From Pseudomonadota bacterium (GTDB taxonomy: Bacteria; Pseudomonadota; Gammaproteobacteria; Xanthomonadales; Xanthomonadaceae): a stretch of 64,000 bases of DNA. The position numbers and the translations under genes were made by a program. Of this stretch, positions 46,051 through 55,855 are shown piece after piece. The notes under the pieces are model-generated. The model worked only from the letters and a program-made list of their open reading frames with translations, was not told the DNA's origin and searched no databases. The stretch is from positions 1 to 64,000 of the forward strand of contig JAFEBW010000021.1 in NCBI GenBank assembly GCA_018242445.1. The letters are read 5' to 3'. Position 1 is the first letter of the stretch, and every line of letters begins with the position of its first letter.

Positions 46051-48566
46051 ACGCGAACCCTTCCAGCATGCCGGCGATGCGCCTGCCGGTCAGCGATTGG
46101 GCGCAACTCGATGCGTCCGCGCAAGCGCGCCTGCTGGCGCGCCCGGTGCGCGCACGCGCGGACGACGTCGCCGCTGCGGTGACGCGCATCATCGAGCAGG
46201 TGCGCGCACAGGGCGATGCCGCCTTGCGTGCGCTCACGCAACGCTTCGATGGTGTCGATCTTCACGTGCTGCAAGTCGCGGAGGCGGCATTCGATGCGGC
46301 AGACCGCAATCTCGCTCCGGCACTGCGCACGGCGATGACCGGCGCGCTGGCGCGGATCGAGGCCTTCCATGCCGCGGGCGCGCCGCAGCCGTACACGCTG
46401 GAAACCGCTCCGGGCGTGCGTTGCGAGCGCATCCTGCGGCCGCTGGATCGGGTCGGCCTGTACATTCCCGCCGGCACCGCGCCGCTGCCTTCGACCGTGC
46501 TGATGCTCGGCGCGCCGGCACGCATCGCCGGCTGCACGGACATCCTCCTGTGCACGCCGCCGCGCCCCGATGGCAGCGTCGATCCGGTCGTGCTCGCCGC
46601 GGCGAAGCTGTGCGGCATCCACCGCGTGTTCGCCGTCGGTGGCGCGCAGGCGATCGCGGCGATGGCGTTCGGAACCCAGAGCATTCCCCGTTGCGACAAG
46701 TTGTTCGGCCCCGGCAACGCCTACGTCACCGAAGCCAAACGGCAGGTGGCGGCGATGCCCGACGGGGCGGCGATCGACATGCCGGCCGGGCCTTCCGAGG
46801 TGCTGGTGATCGCGGATGCCGATGCGAACCCCGAGTTCGTCGCCGCCGACCTGCTGGCGCAGGCCGAGCACGGGCCGGATTCGCAGGTGTTGCTGATCAC
46901 CGACAGCATGGCTCTCGCGCAAGCAGTGCGCGTGGCGACGCAATGCCAAATCGAGCGGCTGCCACGACGCGCGATTGCTGAACAGGCGCTCGCGCACAGC
47001 CGTTTGATCGTGGTGGGAAACATCGGCGAAGCTGTGACGATTTCCAATCGCTACGCACCCGAACACCTGATCCTGCAAGTCGCCGCGCCGCGCGCATGCT
47101 TGCCGCAGGTGCGCTCCGCCGGCTCGGTCTTCCTCGGCGCGTTTTCGCCCGAATCGGTCGGCGATTATTGCAGCGGCACCAACCATGTGTTGCCGACCGA
47201 CGGCTGGGCGCGCTCGTGCAGCGGTGTTTCGGTCACCAGCTTCCAGCGATCGATCACCGTGCAGGAATTGACGCGATCCGGCCTCGAACGCATCGGCCCG
47301 GATGCGGTGACGATGGCCGAAGCCGAAGGCCTGCACGCGCATGCCCAGTCCGTGCGTGTGCGGCTGGAGACAGGCACCGCCATGGATGATGAAAATGCTC
47401 GCACCAAGTCTCCCTCCCCTGCTTGCGGGGGAGGGTTGGGGTGGGGGCTGCATGCGACAACACCTCCCGTAACCAACGAAAGCGAGAGCACAGCCATGAG
47501 CGTGCTCGACTTCGCTCGCCCCGAATTGCTGTCGCTCGCCGGGTATTCCTCGGCGCGCATGGAAGCCGGCAACGCCGGCATCCTGCTCAATGCCAACGAG
47601 TCGCCGTGGCCGCAGGATGAACTCCATCCGCTCAACCGTTATCCCGACCCGCAGCCACCACGCCTGCGGGCATCGCTGGCTGGGCTGTACGGGGTGGACG
47701 CATCACGCCTGCTCGTCGGCCGCGGCAGCGACGAGATGATCGACCTGCTGGTGCGCGCCTTCTGCCGTGCCGGACGCGATGCCATCCTCGTGCAGCCGCC
47801 GACCTTCGGCATGTACGCAGTGTGCGCGGCGGTGCAGGGCGCTGCGGTGCGCAGCCTGCCGCTGGATCGCGAACGCGGGTTCCAGCCGGATTTCGACGCG
47901 GTGCAGGCGGCGGTGGATGCGACGGTGAAGCTGGTGTTCGTCTGCGCGCCCAACAATCCCACCGGCAGCCAGCTGCCGCGCGACGCGGTGCTGGCGCTGG
48001 CCGATGGGTTGCGCGGGCGTGCGTTGGTGGTCGTCGATGAGGCCTATGTCGAGTTCGCGGAAGCACCGAGCCTCGCCGATGAAGTGGTCTCACGCGAGAA
48101 TCTCGTCGTGCTGCGCACGCTCTCCAAGGCGCACGCGCTGGCTGCCGCGCGCATCGGCTGCCTGATCGCCGCGCCGGAAGTCGTCGGCCTGCTGCGCCGG
48201 ATCATGCCGCCGTATCCGTTGCCGACGCCTTGCGTGGAAGCCGCCGAAGCCGCGTTGACGCCGGACTCGCTGCGGCGTACCCACGACCGCATCGCGCTGT
48301 TGCGAGTCGAGCGCGAACGCCTGCGCGTGCGGCTGGCCACACTGGCCTGCGTGCGCGAGGTGCTGCCTTCGCAGGCCAATTTCCTCGCGGTGCGCTTCGA
48401 CGATGCCGCTGCGCGCTTCCGGCAACTGCAATCGGGCGGTTTCACCGTGCGCGACGCGCGTCGTTATCATGGGCTCGAAGACGCGCTGCGGATCACCGTC
48501 GGCAGTCCCGGCGAGAACGCGGCGCTGGTCGATGTGTTATGCAAGCCCTTGGGGAGCACGGCATGA
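46047..48566 (+). CDS. hisD: Histidinol dehydrogenase reading frame, continuous with hisC
   Basis: HisD oxidises histidinol to histidine in the last two steps of the pathway. Its fold occupies about residues 1-440, with [21 protein letters not shown], the zinc-site A-E-H-G-P-D and the later Y-A-P-E-H-L and G-T-N-H-V-L-P. HisD proteins end with a V-R-x-R-L-type segment; here, after S-V-R-V-R-L, the frame continues without a stop through a 37-bp GC-rich palindrome ([13 protein letters not shown]) into HisC, ending at 48566 (839 codons). So either a bifunctional HisD-HisC is made, or HisC also starts internally at 47496. No stop exists between the two enzymes in this sequence. Confidence 0.9.
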   Translation: MNANPSSMPAMRLPVSDWAQLDASAQARLLARPVRARADDVAAAVTRIIEQVRAQGDAALRALTQRFDGVDLHVLQVAEAAFDAADRNLAPALRTAMTGALARIEAFHAAGAPQPYTLETAPGVRCERILRPLDRVGLYIPAGTAPLPSTVLMLGAPARIAGCTDILLCTPPRPDGSVDPVVLAAAKLCGIHRVFAVGGAQAIAAMAFGTQSIPRCDKLFGPGNAYVTEAKRQVAAMPDGAAIDMPAGPSEVLVIADADANPEFVAADLLAQAEHGPDSQVLLITDSMALAQAVRVATQCQIERLPRRAIAEQALAHSRLIVVGNIGEAVTISNRYAPEHLILQVAAPRACLPQVRSAGSVFLGAFSPESVGDYCSGTNHVLPTDGWARSCSGVSVTSFQRSITVQELTRSGLERIGPDAVTMAEAEGLHAHAQSVRVRLETGTAMDDENARTKSPSPACGGGLGWGLHATTPPVTNESESTAMSVLDFARPELLSLAGYSSARMEAGNAGILLNANESPWPQDELHPLNRYPDPQPPRLRASLAGLYGVDASRLLVGRGSDEMIDLLVRAFCRAGRDAILVQPPTFGMYAVCAAVQGAAVRSLPLDRERGFQPDFDAVQAAVDATVKLVFVCAPNNPTGSQLPRDAVLALADGLRGRALVVVDEAYVEFAEAPSLADEVVSRENLVVLRTLSKAHALAAARIGCLIAAPEVVGLLRRIMPPYPLPTPCVEAAEAALTPDSLRRTHDRIALLRVERERLRVRLATLACVREVLPSQANFLAVRFDDAAARFRQLQSGGFTVRDARRYHGLEDALRITVGSPGENAALVDVLCKPLGSTA
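47412..47448 (+). repeat. GC-rich palindromic element at the hisD-hisC junction
   Basis: CCCTCCCCTGC-TT-GCGGGGGAGGG, then TTGGGGTGGGGG. It is translated in frame, with one mismatch in the stem. Confidence 0.85.
47496..48566 (+). CDS. hisC: Histidinol-phosphate aminotransferase (internal start within the hisD frame)
   Basis: A PLP enzyme that converts imidazole-acetol phosphate and glutamate to histidinol phosphate. From ATG 47496 ([11 protein letters not shown]) it would be 356 residues, the family length. Features: N-A-N-E-S-P-W-P near the start, [23 protein letters not shown], and the PLP lysine in [11 protein letters not shown] weak GAGAG precedes the ATG. It is in the same frame as hisD, with no stop between. 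The stop overlaps hisB (ATGA). Confidence 0.85.
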   Translation: MSVLDFARPELLSLAGYSSARMEAGNAGILLNANESPWPQDELHPLNRYPDPQPPRLRASLAGLYGVDASRLLVGRGSDEMIDLLVRAFCRAGRDAILVQPPTFGMYAVCAAVQGAAVRSLPLDRERGFQPDFDAVQAAVDATVKLVFVCAPNNPTGSQLPRDAVLALADGLRGRALVVVDEAYVEFAEAPSLADEVVSRENLVVLRTLSKAHALAAARIGCLIAAPEVVGLLRRIMPPYPLPTPCVEAAEAALTPDSLRRTHDRIALLRVERERLRVRLATLACVREVLPSQANFLAVRFDDAAARFRQLQSGGFTVRDARRYHGLEDALRITVGSPGENAALVDVLCKPLGSTA

Positions 48567-49696
48567 GCGCCGGCAAAATCCTGTTCGTCGATCGCGATGG
48601 CACCTTGATCCATGAGCCGCCGGACGAGCAGATCGACAGCTTCGAAAAGCTGCGGCTGATCGATGGCGCGATCCCCGCATTGCTGCGCCTGCGCGATGCC
48701 GGCTTCGAGTTCGTGCTGGTCAGCAATCAGGATGGACTGGGCACGGAGCGCTTTTCGCGCGCGAGTTTTTTCGGGCCGCATCGGTTGCTGATGCAGATCC
48801 TCGCCTCCGCCGGCATCTCGTTTCGCGAGGAGTTGATCGACGTCAGCGTTCCGCACGAGCACGCGATGCGCGATGGCGTGCCCACCCGCAAGCCGGGCAT
48901 CGGCATGGCCTTGCACTACCTGCGCGATCGCGACGTGGACCTGAGCCGCAGCGCGATGGTCGGCGATCGCGACAGCGACATGGAATTCGCGCGCAATCTC
49001 GGTGTGCGCGGCTTCCTGCTGGCACCCGGAGATGCCACCTGGAAGTCGATTGCAGACACCCTGTGCGGCTGCGGACGCCGCGCACGCATCGAGCGCGGCA
49101 CGCGGGAAACGCTGGTGGACGTGCGCATGGATCTGGATGTCGCGGAGGATCCCGTCATCGCCACCGGGCAGGCGTTCTTCGACCACATGCTCGAACAACT
49201 CGGCAAGCATGGTGGTTTCGCGCTCAGCGTCGCCTGTGCCGGCGACCTGCGCGTCGACGAGCACCACACGGTGGAGGATTGCGCGCTGGCGATCGGGCAG
49301 GCGCTGCGCGAGGCGCTGGGCGAAAAACGCGGCATCGCCCGTTACGGCTGGGTGCCGCAGGACGGATTGCCTGCCGGTGCGGAGCATGCGCCGACGGCGA
49401 TCATGCTGCCGATGGACGAAGCCCTGGCGCAGGTGGCGCTGGATTTGTCGGGGCGCGCGTATTTCAAGTTCGATGGCGCGTTCCCGCGCGCCGAAGTCGG
49501 CGGGCTGGCGACCGAGATGGTGCCGCACTTCTTCCGCTCGCTGTGCGATGCCGGCGGCATCACCATGCACCTGCGCGTGCGCGGCGAGAACACGCACCAC
49601 ATGGTGGAGGCCTGCTTCAAGGCGGTCGGTCGCGCCTTGCGCATGGCCATCGCCCGCGATGGTGCGAGCCTGCCCAGCACCAAGGGCGTGTTGTGA
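48563..49696 (+). CDS. hisB: Bifunctional histidinol-phosphatase / imidazoleglycerol-phosphate dehydratase
   Basis: Carries out the sixth and eighth steps of histidine synthesis. The N-terminal HAD phosphatase (about 1-165) has the nucleophile motif F-V-D-R-D-G-T-L-I (8-16) and a C-terminal G-D-R-D-S-D motif. The dehydratase half (about 180-377) has D-E-H-H-T-V-E-D and the twin His-rich motif H-x-x-E-A-C-F-K-A near the end. The fused form is typical of gammaproteobacteria. ATG 48563, 377 residues. Confidence 0.97.
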   Translation: MSAGKILFVDRDGTLIHEPPDEQIDSFEKLRLIDGAIPALLRLRDAGFEFVLVSNQDGLGTERFSRASFFGPHRLLMQILASAGISFREELIDVSVPHEHAMRDGVPTRKPGIGMALHYLRDRDVDLSRSAMVGDRDSDMEFARNLGVRGFLLAPGDATWKSIADTLCGCGRRARIERGTRETLVDVRMDLDVAEDPVIATGQAFFDHMLEQLGKHGGFALSVACAGDLRVDEHHTVEDCALAIGQALREALGEKRGIARYGWVPQDGLPAGAEHAPTAIMLPMDEALAQVALDLSGRAYFKFDGAFPRAEVGGLATEMVPHFFRSLCDAGGITMHLRVRGENTHHMVEACFKAVGRALRMAIARDGASLPSTKGVL

Positions 49697-49712
49697 TGCG
49701 CGGGGCGGCGCG

Positions 49713-50309
49713 ATGAAGGTGGTGCTGGTCGATGCGGGCGGCGCGAACCTCGGCTCGGTGCGCTACGCGCTGCAACGCCTCGGCGTGGAAGCGCCGCTGG
49801 CCGCCGATGGCGATGCGATCCGCCGTGCCGACCGCGTGATCCTGCCCGGCGTGGGCGCGGCGGCGGCGGCGATGGCGCGTCTGCGCGAGCTGGATCTGGT
49901 CGATGTGTTGCGCACGCTGGATCGCCCGCTGCTGGGCATTTGCCTGGGCATGCAGTTGTTGTTCGCACATTCCGAGGAAGGCGACGTGGCCTGCCTCGGG
50001 CGCTTGCAAGGGCGCGTGCGGAAAATGCGGCCGACGCCCGGCATCCGCATTCCGCACATGGGCTGGAATCGCCTGCATCGACACGGGGAAAACTCGAAAT
50101 GGCTTGACGGCATCGCCGAGGGTGCGCAAGCCTATTTCGTGCACGGTTACGCGGCCGGCGTGGGGGTCGCGACGGTCGCGACCTGCGTGCACGGCGAGGC
50201 GTTCGCCGCGGTGGTCGCGTCGGGCGATGTGGTCGGGGCGCAATTCCATCCCGAACGCTCCGGCGGCGTCGGCCAGCGCTTGCTGGCGAATTTTCTGGGG
50301 ATCGCATGA
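49713..50309 (+). CDS. hisH: Imidazole glycerol phosphate synthase, glutaminase subunit
   Basis: Releases ammonia from glutamine and channels it to HisF. The 198-residue class I amidotransferase has the nucleophile in [10 protein letters not shown] (Cys near 80) and the His-Glu pair in Q-F-H-P-E-R-S-G, slightly variant from the usual H-P-E-K-S. ATG 49713 follows hisB by 16 bp. The stop overlaps hisA by 4 bp. Confidence 0.97.
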   Translation: MKVVLVDAGGANLGSVRYALQRLGVEAPLAADGDAIRRADRVILPGVGAAAAAMARLRELDLVDVLRTLDRPLLGICLGMQLLFAHSEEGDVACLGRLQGRVRKMRPTPGIRIPHMGWNRLHRHGENSKWLDGIAEGAQAYFVHGYAAGVGVATVATCVHGEAFAAVVASGDVVGAQFHPERSGGVGQRLLANFLGIA

Positions 50310-51049
50310 GCGAGGCGTTCACGATTTATCCGGCCATCGACGTGCGCGACGGGCGCGTGGTGCGCCTGCGGCAGGGCGATTACGCGCAGGAGACGCGCTA
50401 CGCCGACGATCCGTTCGGGTTGGCGCGCTTGTACGGGCAGATGGGCGCGCAATGGCTGCACCTGGTCGATCTGGACGCGGCGCGCAAGGGCGGTTACACG
50501 CTTGCGTCGTTGTTGTGGCGGATCAAGGCGGAGACCGGCCTGCGCGTGCAGACGGGCGGCGGCGTGCGCTGCGAGGATGACCTCAAGGCGATCCTCGCAT
50601 CCGGTGCCGACCGTGTGGTGGTGGGATCCCTCGCGGTGCGTGAACCCAATACCGTGCGCGACTGGATTGCCCGATTCGGGCCCGATCGCGTCGCCATTGC
50701 ATTGGACACGCGACAGGACGAACGCGGCTGGTGGCGGTTGCCGGTGCAAGGCTGGACGCGTACCGAGGCCGGTACCGACCTGGCCTCGCTGCTGGTGTTC
50801 TTTCGTGCCGCGGGCCTGCAGCACCTGTTGTGCACCGACATCGAACGCGATGGCATGCTGACCGGCCCGAACCTGGATTTGTATCAGCGCGTGCTCTCGC
50901 TGGCGCCCGGAATCGAACTGCAAGCATCCGGCGGCGTGCGCGACGCGAACGACGTGCGTGCCGCCCGCGCGACCGGTTGTGCCGGCGTGGTGCTGGGCCG
51001 TGCGCTGCTGGATGGCCGCATCGAACTGGACGAGGCGCTGGCATGCTGA
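50306..51049 (+). CDS. hisA: Phosphoribosylformimino-AICAR-phosphate isomerase
   Basis: Isomerises ProFAR to PRFAR. A (beta/alpha)8 barrel of 247 residues, with the catalytic Asp in [15 protein letters not shown] (about 11) and the second in [15 protein letters not shown]. The family signature G-G-V-R is present twice (T-G-G-G-V-R and A-S-G-G-V-R-D). It overlaps hisH (4 bp) and hisF (7 bp). Confidence 0.97.
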   Translation: MSEAFTIYPAIDVRDGRVVRLRQGDYAQETRYADDPFGLARLYGQMGAQWLHLVDLDAARKGGYTLASLLWRIKAETGLRVQTGGGVRCEDDLKAILASGADRVVVGSLAVREPNTVRDWIARFGPDRVAIALDTRQDERGWWRLPVQGWTRTEAGTDLASLLVFFRAAGLQHLLCTDIERDGMLTGPNLDLYQRVLSLAPGIELQASGGVRDANDVRAARATGCAGVVLGRALLDGRIELDEALAC

Positions 51050-51819
51050 GCCGCCGCCTCATTCCCTGCCTGGACGTGAGAGACGGCAAGGTCGTGAAGG
51101 GCGTGCGCTTCCGCGACCACGTCGTCATGGGTGCGATCGAGGAATTGGCCGCGCGCTATCGCGACGAGGGTGCCGACGAGCTGGTGTTCTACGACATCAC
51201 CGCCAGCCCGGAAGGGCGCACGGTGGATCGCGCGTGGGTCGAGCGCGTGGCGCGCATCCTCGACATTCCATTTTGCGTAGCCGGCGGCATTCGCAGCGTC
51301 GAAGATGCGCGCGTGATCCTGCACGCAGGTGCCGACAAGATTTCCATCAATTCGCCTGCACTGCGCAGGCCTGCATTGATCGGCGAACTGGCGGAAGCCT
51401 TCGGCAGCCAGTGCGTGGTGGTCGGCATCGATTCGTTGCGCGATGCCGATGGGCAGTGGCGCGTGCGCCGCGATACCGGCGATGCCGCGGCCACGCAGGC
51501 GCTGCCGCTGCGCACGCTGGACTGGATCGTGCAGGCGCAGCGGCTCGGGGTGGGCGAAATCGTCCTCAACTGCATGGGCAGCGACGGCGTGCGCGGCGGT
51601 TACGACATCGAGCAGTTGCGGGCCGCCCGCGCGATCTGCGCGGTGCCCTTGATCGCCTCCGGCGGGGCCGGCAACGCGAGGCACTTCATCGACGTGTTCG
51701 CGCAGGCGGACGTGGATGGCGCGCTGGCGGCCAGCGTGTTTCACGATGGCAGTTTGCGCATGGGCGATCTCAAGCGTGCGCTGCGCGAGCGACGCATCGA
51801 GGTGCGCGATGCGGCATGA
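51043..51819 (+). CDS. hisF: Imidazole glycerol phosphate synthase, cyclase subunit
   Basis: Uses ammonia from HisH to form imidazole glycerol phosphate and AICAR. The 258-residue barrel starts [12 protein letters not shown] with the catalytic Asp in [12 protein letters not shown], the second Asp region N-C-M-G-S-D-G (commonly N-x-M-D-x-D-G; here the first Asp is Gly-Ser shifted), and S-G-G-A-G-N. The end overlaps hisI by 11 bp. Confidence 0.96.
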   Translation: MLSRRLIPCLDVRDGKVVKGVRFRDHVVMGAIEELAARYRDEGADELVFYDITASPEGRTVDRAWVERVARILDIPFCVAGGIRSVEDARVILHAGADKISINSPALRRPALIGELAEAFGSQCVVVGIDSLRDADGQWRVRRDTGDAAATQALPLRTLDWIVQAQRLGVGEIVLNCMGSDGVRGGYDIEQLRAARAICAVPLIASGGAGNARHFIDVFAQADVDGALAASVFHDGSLRMGDLKRALRERRIEVRDAA

Positions 51820-52498
51820 AAGCGGGGAACGGGGAAAGGGGACTGGGGAATGGACGATTCCAAATACGTTCGATGCCGGGGCGCTGGGCTGGGACAAGCA
51901 AGGCGGCTTGTTGCCTGCCATCGTGCAGGATGCCGCCACGCTGCGCGTGCTGATGCTCGGCTACATGAATCGCGAAGCGCTGGATGCAACACTGTCCTGC
52001 GGTCGCGTCACTTTTTTCAGCCGCAGCCGCCAGTGTTTGTGGATGAAGGGCGAGGGCAGCGGCAATGTGCTCGAACTGCACTCGATCACGGCAGACTGCG
52101 ATGGCGATGCGCTCCTGGTGCTGGCTCGTCCGCAGGGGCCGACCTGCCACCGTGGCACGGCGAGTTGCTTCGATGTTGTCGATGGCAGTGGAACCACGGC
52201 ACCAGAAAATATCGACGCGGCAGACTTTCTCGCAACACTCGACGCGCTGATCGCGCAACGTCACACGCAGCGCCCTGCGGGCAGCTACACCACGCGCTTG
52301 TTCGACGAAGGCATCCGCCGCATCGCGCAGAAGGTGGGCGAGGAAGGCGTCGAGACGGCGCTGGCGGCGGCCATGCAGGGCGATGCCGAGTTGCTCGGCG
52401 AATCGGCCGACCTCGTCTTTCACCTGCTGGTGCTGCTGCGCGCGCGCGGGCTGGGTTGGCGTGATGTGGTGGCCAAACTGCGCCAACGGCATCGGTAG
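51809..52498 (+). CDS. hisI: Bifunctional phosphoribosyl-AMP cyclohydrolase / phosphoribosyl-ATP pyrophosphatase
   Basis: Carries out steps two and three of the pathway, the final gene of the operon. The N-terminal cyclohydrolase begins near residue 29 ([13 protein letters not shown]) and shows [14 protein letters not shown]-x-L-W-M-K-G and D-C-D-G-D-A-L; the last Cys is in P-T-C-H-R-G. The pyrophosphatase half runs from about 130 with [11 protein letters not shown] and K-V-G-E-E-G-V-E. The start ATG 51809 lies in hisF, and its first 16 codons read through GGGGAA repeats (E-R-G-K-G-T-G-E-W). 229 residues. Confidence 0.95.
   Translation: MRHESGERGKGTGEWTIPNTFDAGALGWDKQGGLLPAIVQDAATLRVLMLGYMNREALDATLSCGRVTFFSRSRQCLWMKGEGSGNVLELHSITADCDGDALLVLARPQGPTCHRGTASCFDVVDGSGTTAPENIDAADFLATLDALIAQRHTQRPAGSYTTRLFDEGIRRIAQKVGEEGVETALAAAMQGDAELLGESADLVFHLLVLLRARGLGWRDVVAKLRQRHR
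51820..51853 (+). repeat. GGGGAA-type simple repeat at the start of hisI
   Basis: Degenerate tandem units (GGGGAAC, GGGGAAA, GGGGACT, GGGGAAT), the same type as the arrays at 20795 and 20937. They code for part of the HisI N-terminus. Confidence 0.7.
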
Positions 52499-52561
52499 CC
52501 GTGCCGAAACGTGGTGCAAATCGCTCCGCGCCGGGTGGCCATTGCGGGGCAGGGAAGGGCG

Positions 52562-53623
52562 TTACGGGATTGCGTGCTTGGGTGTCGGCACGAATGGCAC
52601 CGTGGGCGCGTTCGCGGGCAAGGTGGCGCGCCATTGCGCCAGCTTGGCGGCGATCAAAGGGCCTTCCCAGAGCTGCGGTTCGGAGGGCGTTTCGCGGTCG
52701 CGTCGCTCCCACTGCGCGATGGACTGTTTGGCGTCCGCGAAGGCCGTGCGGAAATCCGTCGTGCGGTTGAGCGCGTCCACGAGGAAGGCCTTGCCGAACC
52801 ACGTCAGTTGCGAATCGCTGCCGCAACCGAACGATGTGCGATCGGCGCGTGCGGCGGTGATGACCAGCGTATGTGGTTCGCGCAGGGCGGGGATGAAGCC
52901 GCCCGAGTAGCAGGCCGAGATCACCACCACCCGCCAGGTGATGTGGGCTGCGTCGAGTGCGCTGCGGATGTCCTGCGGCGTGAGTTGATCGAGCGGCAGT
53001 GTGCCCATCGCGACGTACAACTGGTGATCGTGGCTGCCGTGGCTGGTGAGGAACAGCAGCAGGATGTCGTTGGCCCGATCCATTTTCTGCGCCATCCGGA
53101 GCAGGGCGGCATCCAGATTCGAACGGGTGGCCAGCGGGGCGGTGTCGAAGGTCCACGGCGAGTTGACCAATTCCAGCGTGCGCCCTGCGGCATCGAAGCG
53201 CTTGGCCAGTAGCCGCGGCAGGAAGGCCACCTCGTTGCGGAATACGTTCTCCTCGGCGTCCCCGGCGAAACCGATGGCGTACAGCCCCGGCTTGCCCGGC
53301 GTGCTGGCGCGCAGTCCGGCAATCGCATCGTCGAGCATCGGCGATTGCGCGTACATCAGGTCTTCGTAGCTGGCGATGGCCGGGATGTCCGGCGGCCCCT
53401 GCTCGTCATTGGCCGGTTGCGCGTTCGCGGGCCCATGCCATCCGAACAGATTCAGGATTTCCGTCAACGAACTATCGGGGGCAGCCCTGGACGATGCCGT
53501 TGCGATGGCCTTCGCAGCGGCATGCGGCGGCGGCGTTGCCCCGCCGTGCATGCGGCCCAACAGGAAGGCACTGCCCGAACAGGCAAGCAGCAACGCGCCG
53601 AACAACATGGGGCGAAGGTTCAT
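52562..53623 (-). CDS. C13 (legumain/caspase-like) peptidase, probable lipoprotein
   Basis: A 353-residue protein of the peptidase C13/caspase clan. The His-Cys dyad is visible: H195 in L-F-L-T-S-H-G-S-H-D-H and C238 in V-V-I-S-A-C-Y-S-G-G-F-I. The N-terminus has a hydrophobic stretch with a possible lipobox (L-L-A-C at 12-15), so it may be anchored in the envelope; about 60 Ala/Pro-rich residues follow. The first ATG could be 53653, but 53623 (M-N-L-R-P-M-L-F) gives a cleaner signal. Bacterial C13 proteins of this type occur in Lysobacterales, with unknown substrates. It converges on hisI with a 63-bp gap. Confidence 0.8.
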   Translation of the reverse strand: MNLRPMLFGALLLACSGSAFLLGRMHGGATPPPHAAAKAIATASSRAAPDSSLTEILNLFGWHGPANAQPANDEQGPPDIPAIASYEDLMYAQSPMLDDAIAGLRASTPGKPGLYAIGFAGDAEENVFRNEVAFLPRLLAKRFDAAGRTLELVNSPWTFDTAPLATRSNLDAALLRMAQKMDRANDILLLFLTSHGSHDHQLYVAMGTLPLDQLTPQDIRSALDAAHITWRVVVISACYSGGFIPALREPHTLVITAARADRTSFGCGSDSQLTWFGKAFLVDALNRTTDFRTAFADAKQSIAQWERRDRETPSEPQLWEGPLIAAKLAQWRATLPANAPTVPFVPTPKHAIP

Positions 53624-53670
53624 GCCGCTTGCCGTCCAATGAGGAAAGTGCATGCGCGTTGCATCGGCGA

Positions 53671-54366
53671 TCAGTCCAGATCGATCCGCGCGAAGGAAGT
53701 CGCGCGCGCATGCCCGTGCGTGGCCTCGCCTTCGCGGGGCTGCGGGTAATCTTCGGGGCGATCGAGCAGGAACGTGCGCAGCCCTGCGCTGCGTGCGGCG
53801 TCGAGTTCTTCCACCACGTCGGAAAGGAACAGGATTGCACCGGCTGGCTTGCCTATGGCCTGCACGATCCTTTCGTAGCTGGCCGCTGCGCGCTTGCCGC
53901 CGACGGCGGTGTCGAAGTTCCCCGCGAACAGGCCAGCCAGATCGCCTGCGGTGCTGTGGCCGAGCAGCAGTTTCTGCGCCGCCACCGAGCCGGAGGAATA
54001 CACGTACAAACCGGAGCCATCGGCATGCCAGCGGCGCAGCGCGGCGGCGGCATCGGGATACACATGCCCGCGGAAATCCCCGCGTGCGTAACCGTCCTTC
54101 CACAGCATGCCCTGCAGGGCTTTCAGCGCCGGATGCTTGCGATCCTCGCGGATCCAGCCCTGCAGGATTTCCACGATGCACTCGTCGGCCACCACCCCGC
54201 CGATGTCCAGCGCGGCGGCATCCAGCCAGCGCCGTACCTCGGGCTCATCGGCGTGTTCGCGCACGAAGGCCGGCAATTCGCGCAGCGCGTAGGGGAACAG
54301 CACGTCGTGGACGAAGGCGATGGAGCTCGTCGTTCCTTCAATATCCGTGACGATGGTTCTGATCAT
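53671..54366 (-). CDS. mtnC: Acireductone synthase (enolase-phosphatase E1)
   Basis: In methionine salvage, converts 2,3-diketo-5-methylthiopentyl-1-phosphate to acireductone. The 231-residue HAD-family protein has [11 protein letters not shown] (7-17) with the nucleophile Asp, S-S-G-S-V-A-A-Q-K (motif II) and [10 protein letters not shown] (motif IV). ATG 54366. Upstream, after 130 bp of insertion-like DNA, the first 11 codons are repeated in diverged form and end in a stop. Confidence 0.95.
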   Translation of the reverse strand: MIRTIVTDIEGTTSSIAFVHDVLFPYALRELPAFVREHADEPEVRRWLDAAALDIGGVVADECIVEILQGWIREDRKHPALKALQGMLWKDGYARGDFRGHVYPDAAAALRRWHADGSGLYVYSSGSVAAQKLLLGHSTAGDLAGLFAGNFDTAVGGKRAAASYERIVQAIGKPAGAILFLSDVVEELDAARSAGLRTFLLDRPEDYPQPREGEATHGHARATSFARIDLD

Positions 54367-54552
54367 GGCTGTTCGATGTGCTCAGTGCCTTCCATGGCGC
54401 ACCATTGTCGCTCAGAGAGCCCCTGCTCGACCATCCTTGGCCGAGCGTTCGCCGACGCTGCGGATGCCATTCAAGGCATCCGCAAGGCACGTCGTCTCAC
54501 CCTTCGATGTCGGTGAGGATGGTTCGGATCATGGTCGCAGCAGTGGCAGCAT
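54367..54552. other. Insertion-like spacer upstream of mtnC with a duplicated gene start
   Basis: 186 bp between mtnC and the cytochrome b561 gene. On the minus strand 54497-54532 encodes M-I-R-T-I-L-T-D-I-E-G and a stop, a second version of the mtnC N-terminus. Between the two starts lie several stems, including the REP-like hairpin at 54460-54483 and AGCGT-TCGCCG-ACGCT just before it. Confidence 0.65.
54460..54483. repeat. REP-like hairpin with ATTCAA loop
   Basis: A perfect 9-bp stem GCGGATGCC/GGCATCCGC around the loop ATTCAA. Sister of 36481-36504, with paired stem substitutions. Confidence 0.75.
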
Positions 54553-55104
54553 TCACGGTTCGCCGCGGCCCGGCAGCATGCGGCGCAGGGCGTCGTCGCG
54601 GACGATGTAATGGTGGTACAGCGCGGCCAGCGCATGCAGGCCGATCAAGTAGTAGCCGATGGTGCCGATGGTCTCGTGGATTTCCTCGAGGTTCTCGCCC
54701 AGGTCGTGGTTCTCGCCGAGCAGCGCCGGCATATCGAGGCCGTAAAACGGGATCGCATGGCCCTTGGCGCTGAGAGTGAGCCAGCCAAGCAAGGGCATGG
54801 CGGCGAGGAAGACGTACAGCAACAGATGCATCGTTGCAGCCAGATGCCTTTGCCATGCCGGTGGCGCCGGTGCGATCGCCGGTGCGCGGACTATCCCGCG
54901 CAGCACCAGCCGGACGAATGTGAGCAACCAAACCGTCAGCCCCAGCATGTAGTGCCAGTTCATCATGCCTCGGCGCAGATCGCTGCCGCGCGGTGCGTAG
55001 CCGCGCAATTCCATCAGCGCATAGACCGCGATCAACAGCAGCAAGGTCAACCAGTGCAGGCCAATGGACAGCGGGTTGTAGCGATGGCCGGCGCGCGCAT
55101 TCAT
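54553..55104 (-). CDS. Cytochrome b561
   Basis: A di-haem inner-membrane protein of the YodB/CybB type, 183 residues with four hydrophobic helices. Haem-ligand histidines are in I-G-L-H-W-L-T-L-L (about residue 17), M-N-W-H-Y-M-L-G (50), M-H-L-L-L-Y (92) and [13 protein letters not shown] (about 156). Such proteins pass electrons between quinol and small carriers, or quench superoxide. ATG 55104 overlaps the mtnD stop, so it is translationally coupled to methionine salvage. The link to the oxygen-using MtnD step is suggestive but not shown. Confidence 0.92.
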   Translation of the reverse strand: MNARAGHRYNPLSIGLHWLTLLLLIAVYALMELRGYAPRGSDLRRGMMNWHYMLGLTVWLLTFVRLVLRGIVRAPAIAPAPPAWQRHLAATMHLLLYVFLAAMPLLGWLTLSAKGHAIPFYGLDMPALLGENHDLGENLEEIHETIGTIGYYLIGLHALAALYHHYIVRDDALRRMLPGRGEP

Positions 55105-55661
55105 GGGGCGGCCATGTGCGGCTCGTGACGCGGGAAGCGCCGGGCGATGTCGCTGCCGGTGAAATGCCCGACCCATCCATCGGGCTCGGTGAAAAACCGG
55201 ATGGCGACGAAGTACGGTGCCGCGCCCATGTCGAACCAGTGGGTCGTGCGGTCGGGCACGGCGACGAGATCGCCCTGTTCGCAGACGATTTCATACACCT
55301 TGTCGGCGACGTGCAAGGTGAATTGTCCGGACCCGGCGACGAAAAAACGCACTTCATCTTCCTTGTGGAAATGTTCGTCGAGAAATTTCGCCCGCAGCGC
55401 CTCGCGGTCGGGGTGATCGGGCGCGATGCTCACCACATCCACGCTGCGAAAGCCCTGTTCCGCGACGAGGCGGTCGATGTCGGCGCGGTAGGCGGTCATC
55501 ACGTCTTCCGGTGCCGCGCCTGGCCGCACCGGATGCGACGCCTGCCATTGCTCGAAGCGCACGCCGATCGCCTTCAATTCGGCGGCGATGGCGGCGTGCG
55601 TGTGGCTGCTGCGCAGCGGAGTGGCGGGGTCGGCTTCGGAAAAGATGCGCAGGCGGCTCAT
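55101..55661 (-). CDS. mtnD: Acireductone dioxygenase
   Basis: A cupin metalloenzyme that oxidises acireductone to the 2-oxo acid precursor of methionine (Fe form) or an off-pathway product (Ni form). The metal ligands of the first cupin motif appear as [14 protein letters not shown] (H, H, E) and the remaining His in [11 protein letters not shown]. 186 residues, the usual length. It lies between rmuC (opposite strand) and cytochrome b561. Confidence 0.96.
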   Translation of the reverse strand: MSRLRIFSEADPATPLRSSHTHAAIAAELKAIGVRFEQWQASHPVRPGAAPEDVMTAYRADIDRLVAEQGFRSVDVVSIAPDHPDREALRAKFLDEHFHKEDEVRFFVAGSGQFTLHVADKVYEIVCEQGDLVAVPDRTTHWFDMGAAPYFVAIRFFTEPDGWVGHFTGSDIARRFPRHEPHMAAP

Positions 55662-55855
55662 CGGGATCGGTTCGGGGCGGATGCGGCAGCGGTCGCGGCG
55701 TTGCAGGCAGCGATTCCGCGGCAGAGCAGGGCGGATGGGACGAAAGTGTAACGCGAGTGCCGTGGCAGATCGACGCGTGGCGGGCTGTCTCGGCTGGTGA
55801 GATCGCCTGCGCCTAGAATGCTGCCTCTGCTTGAAGTGGGCCTGGGAGTCGATGG

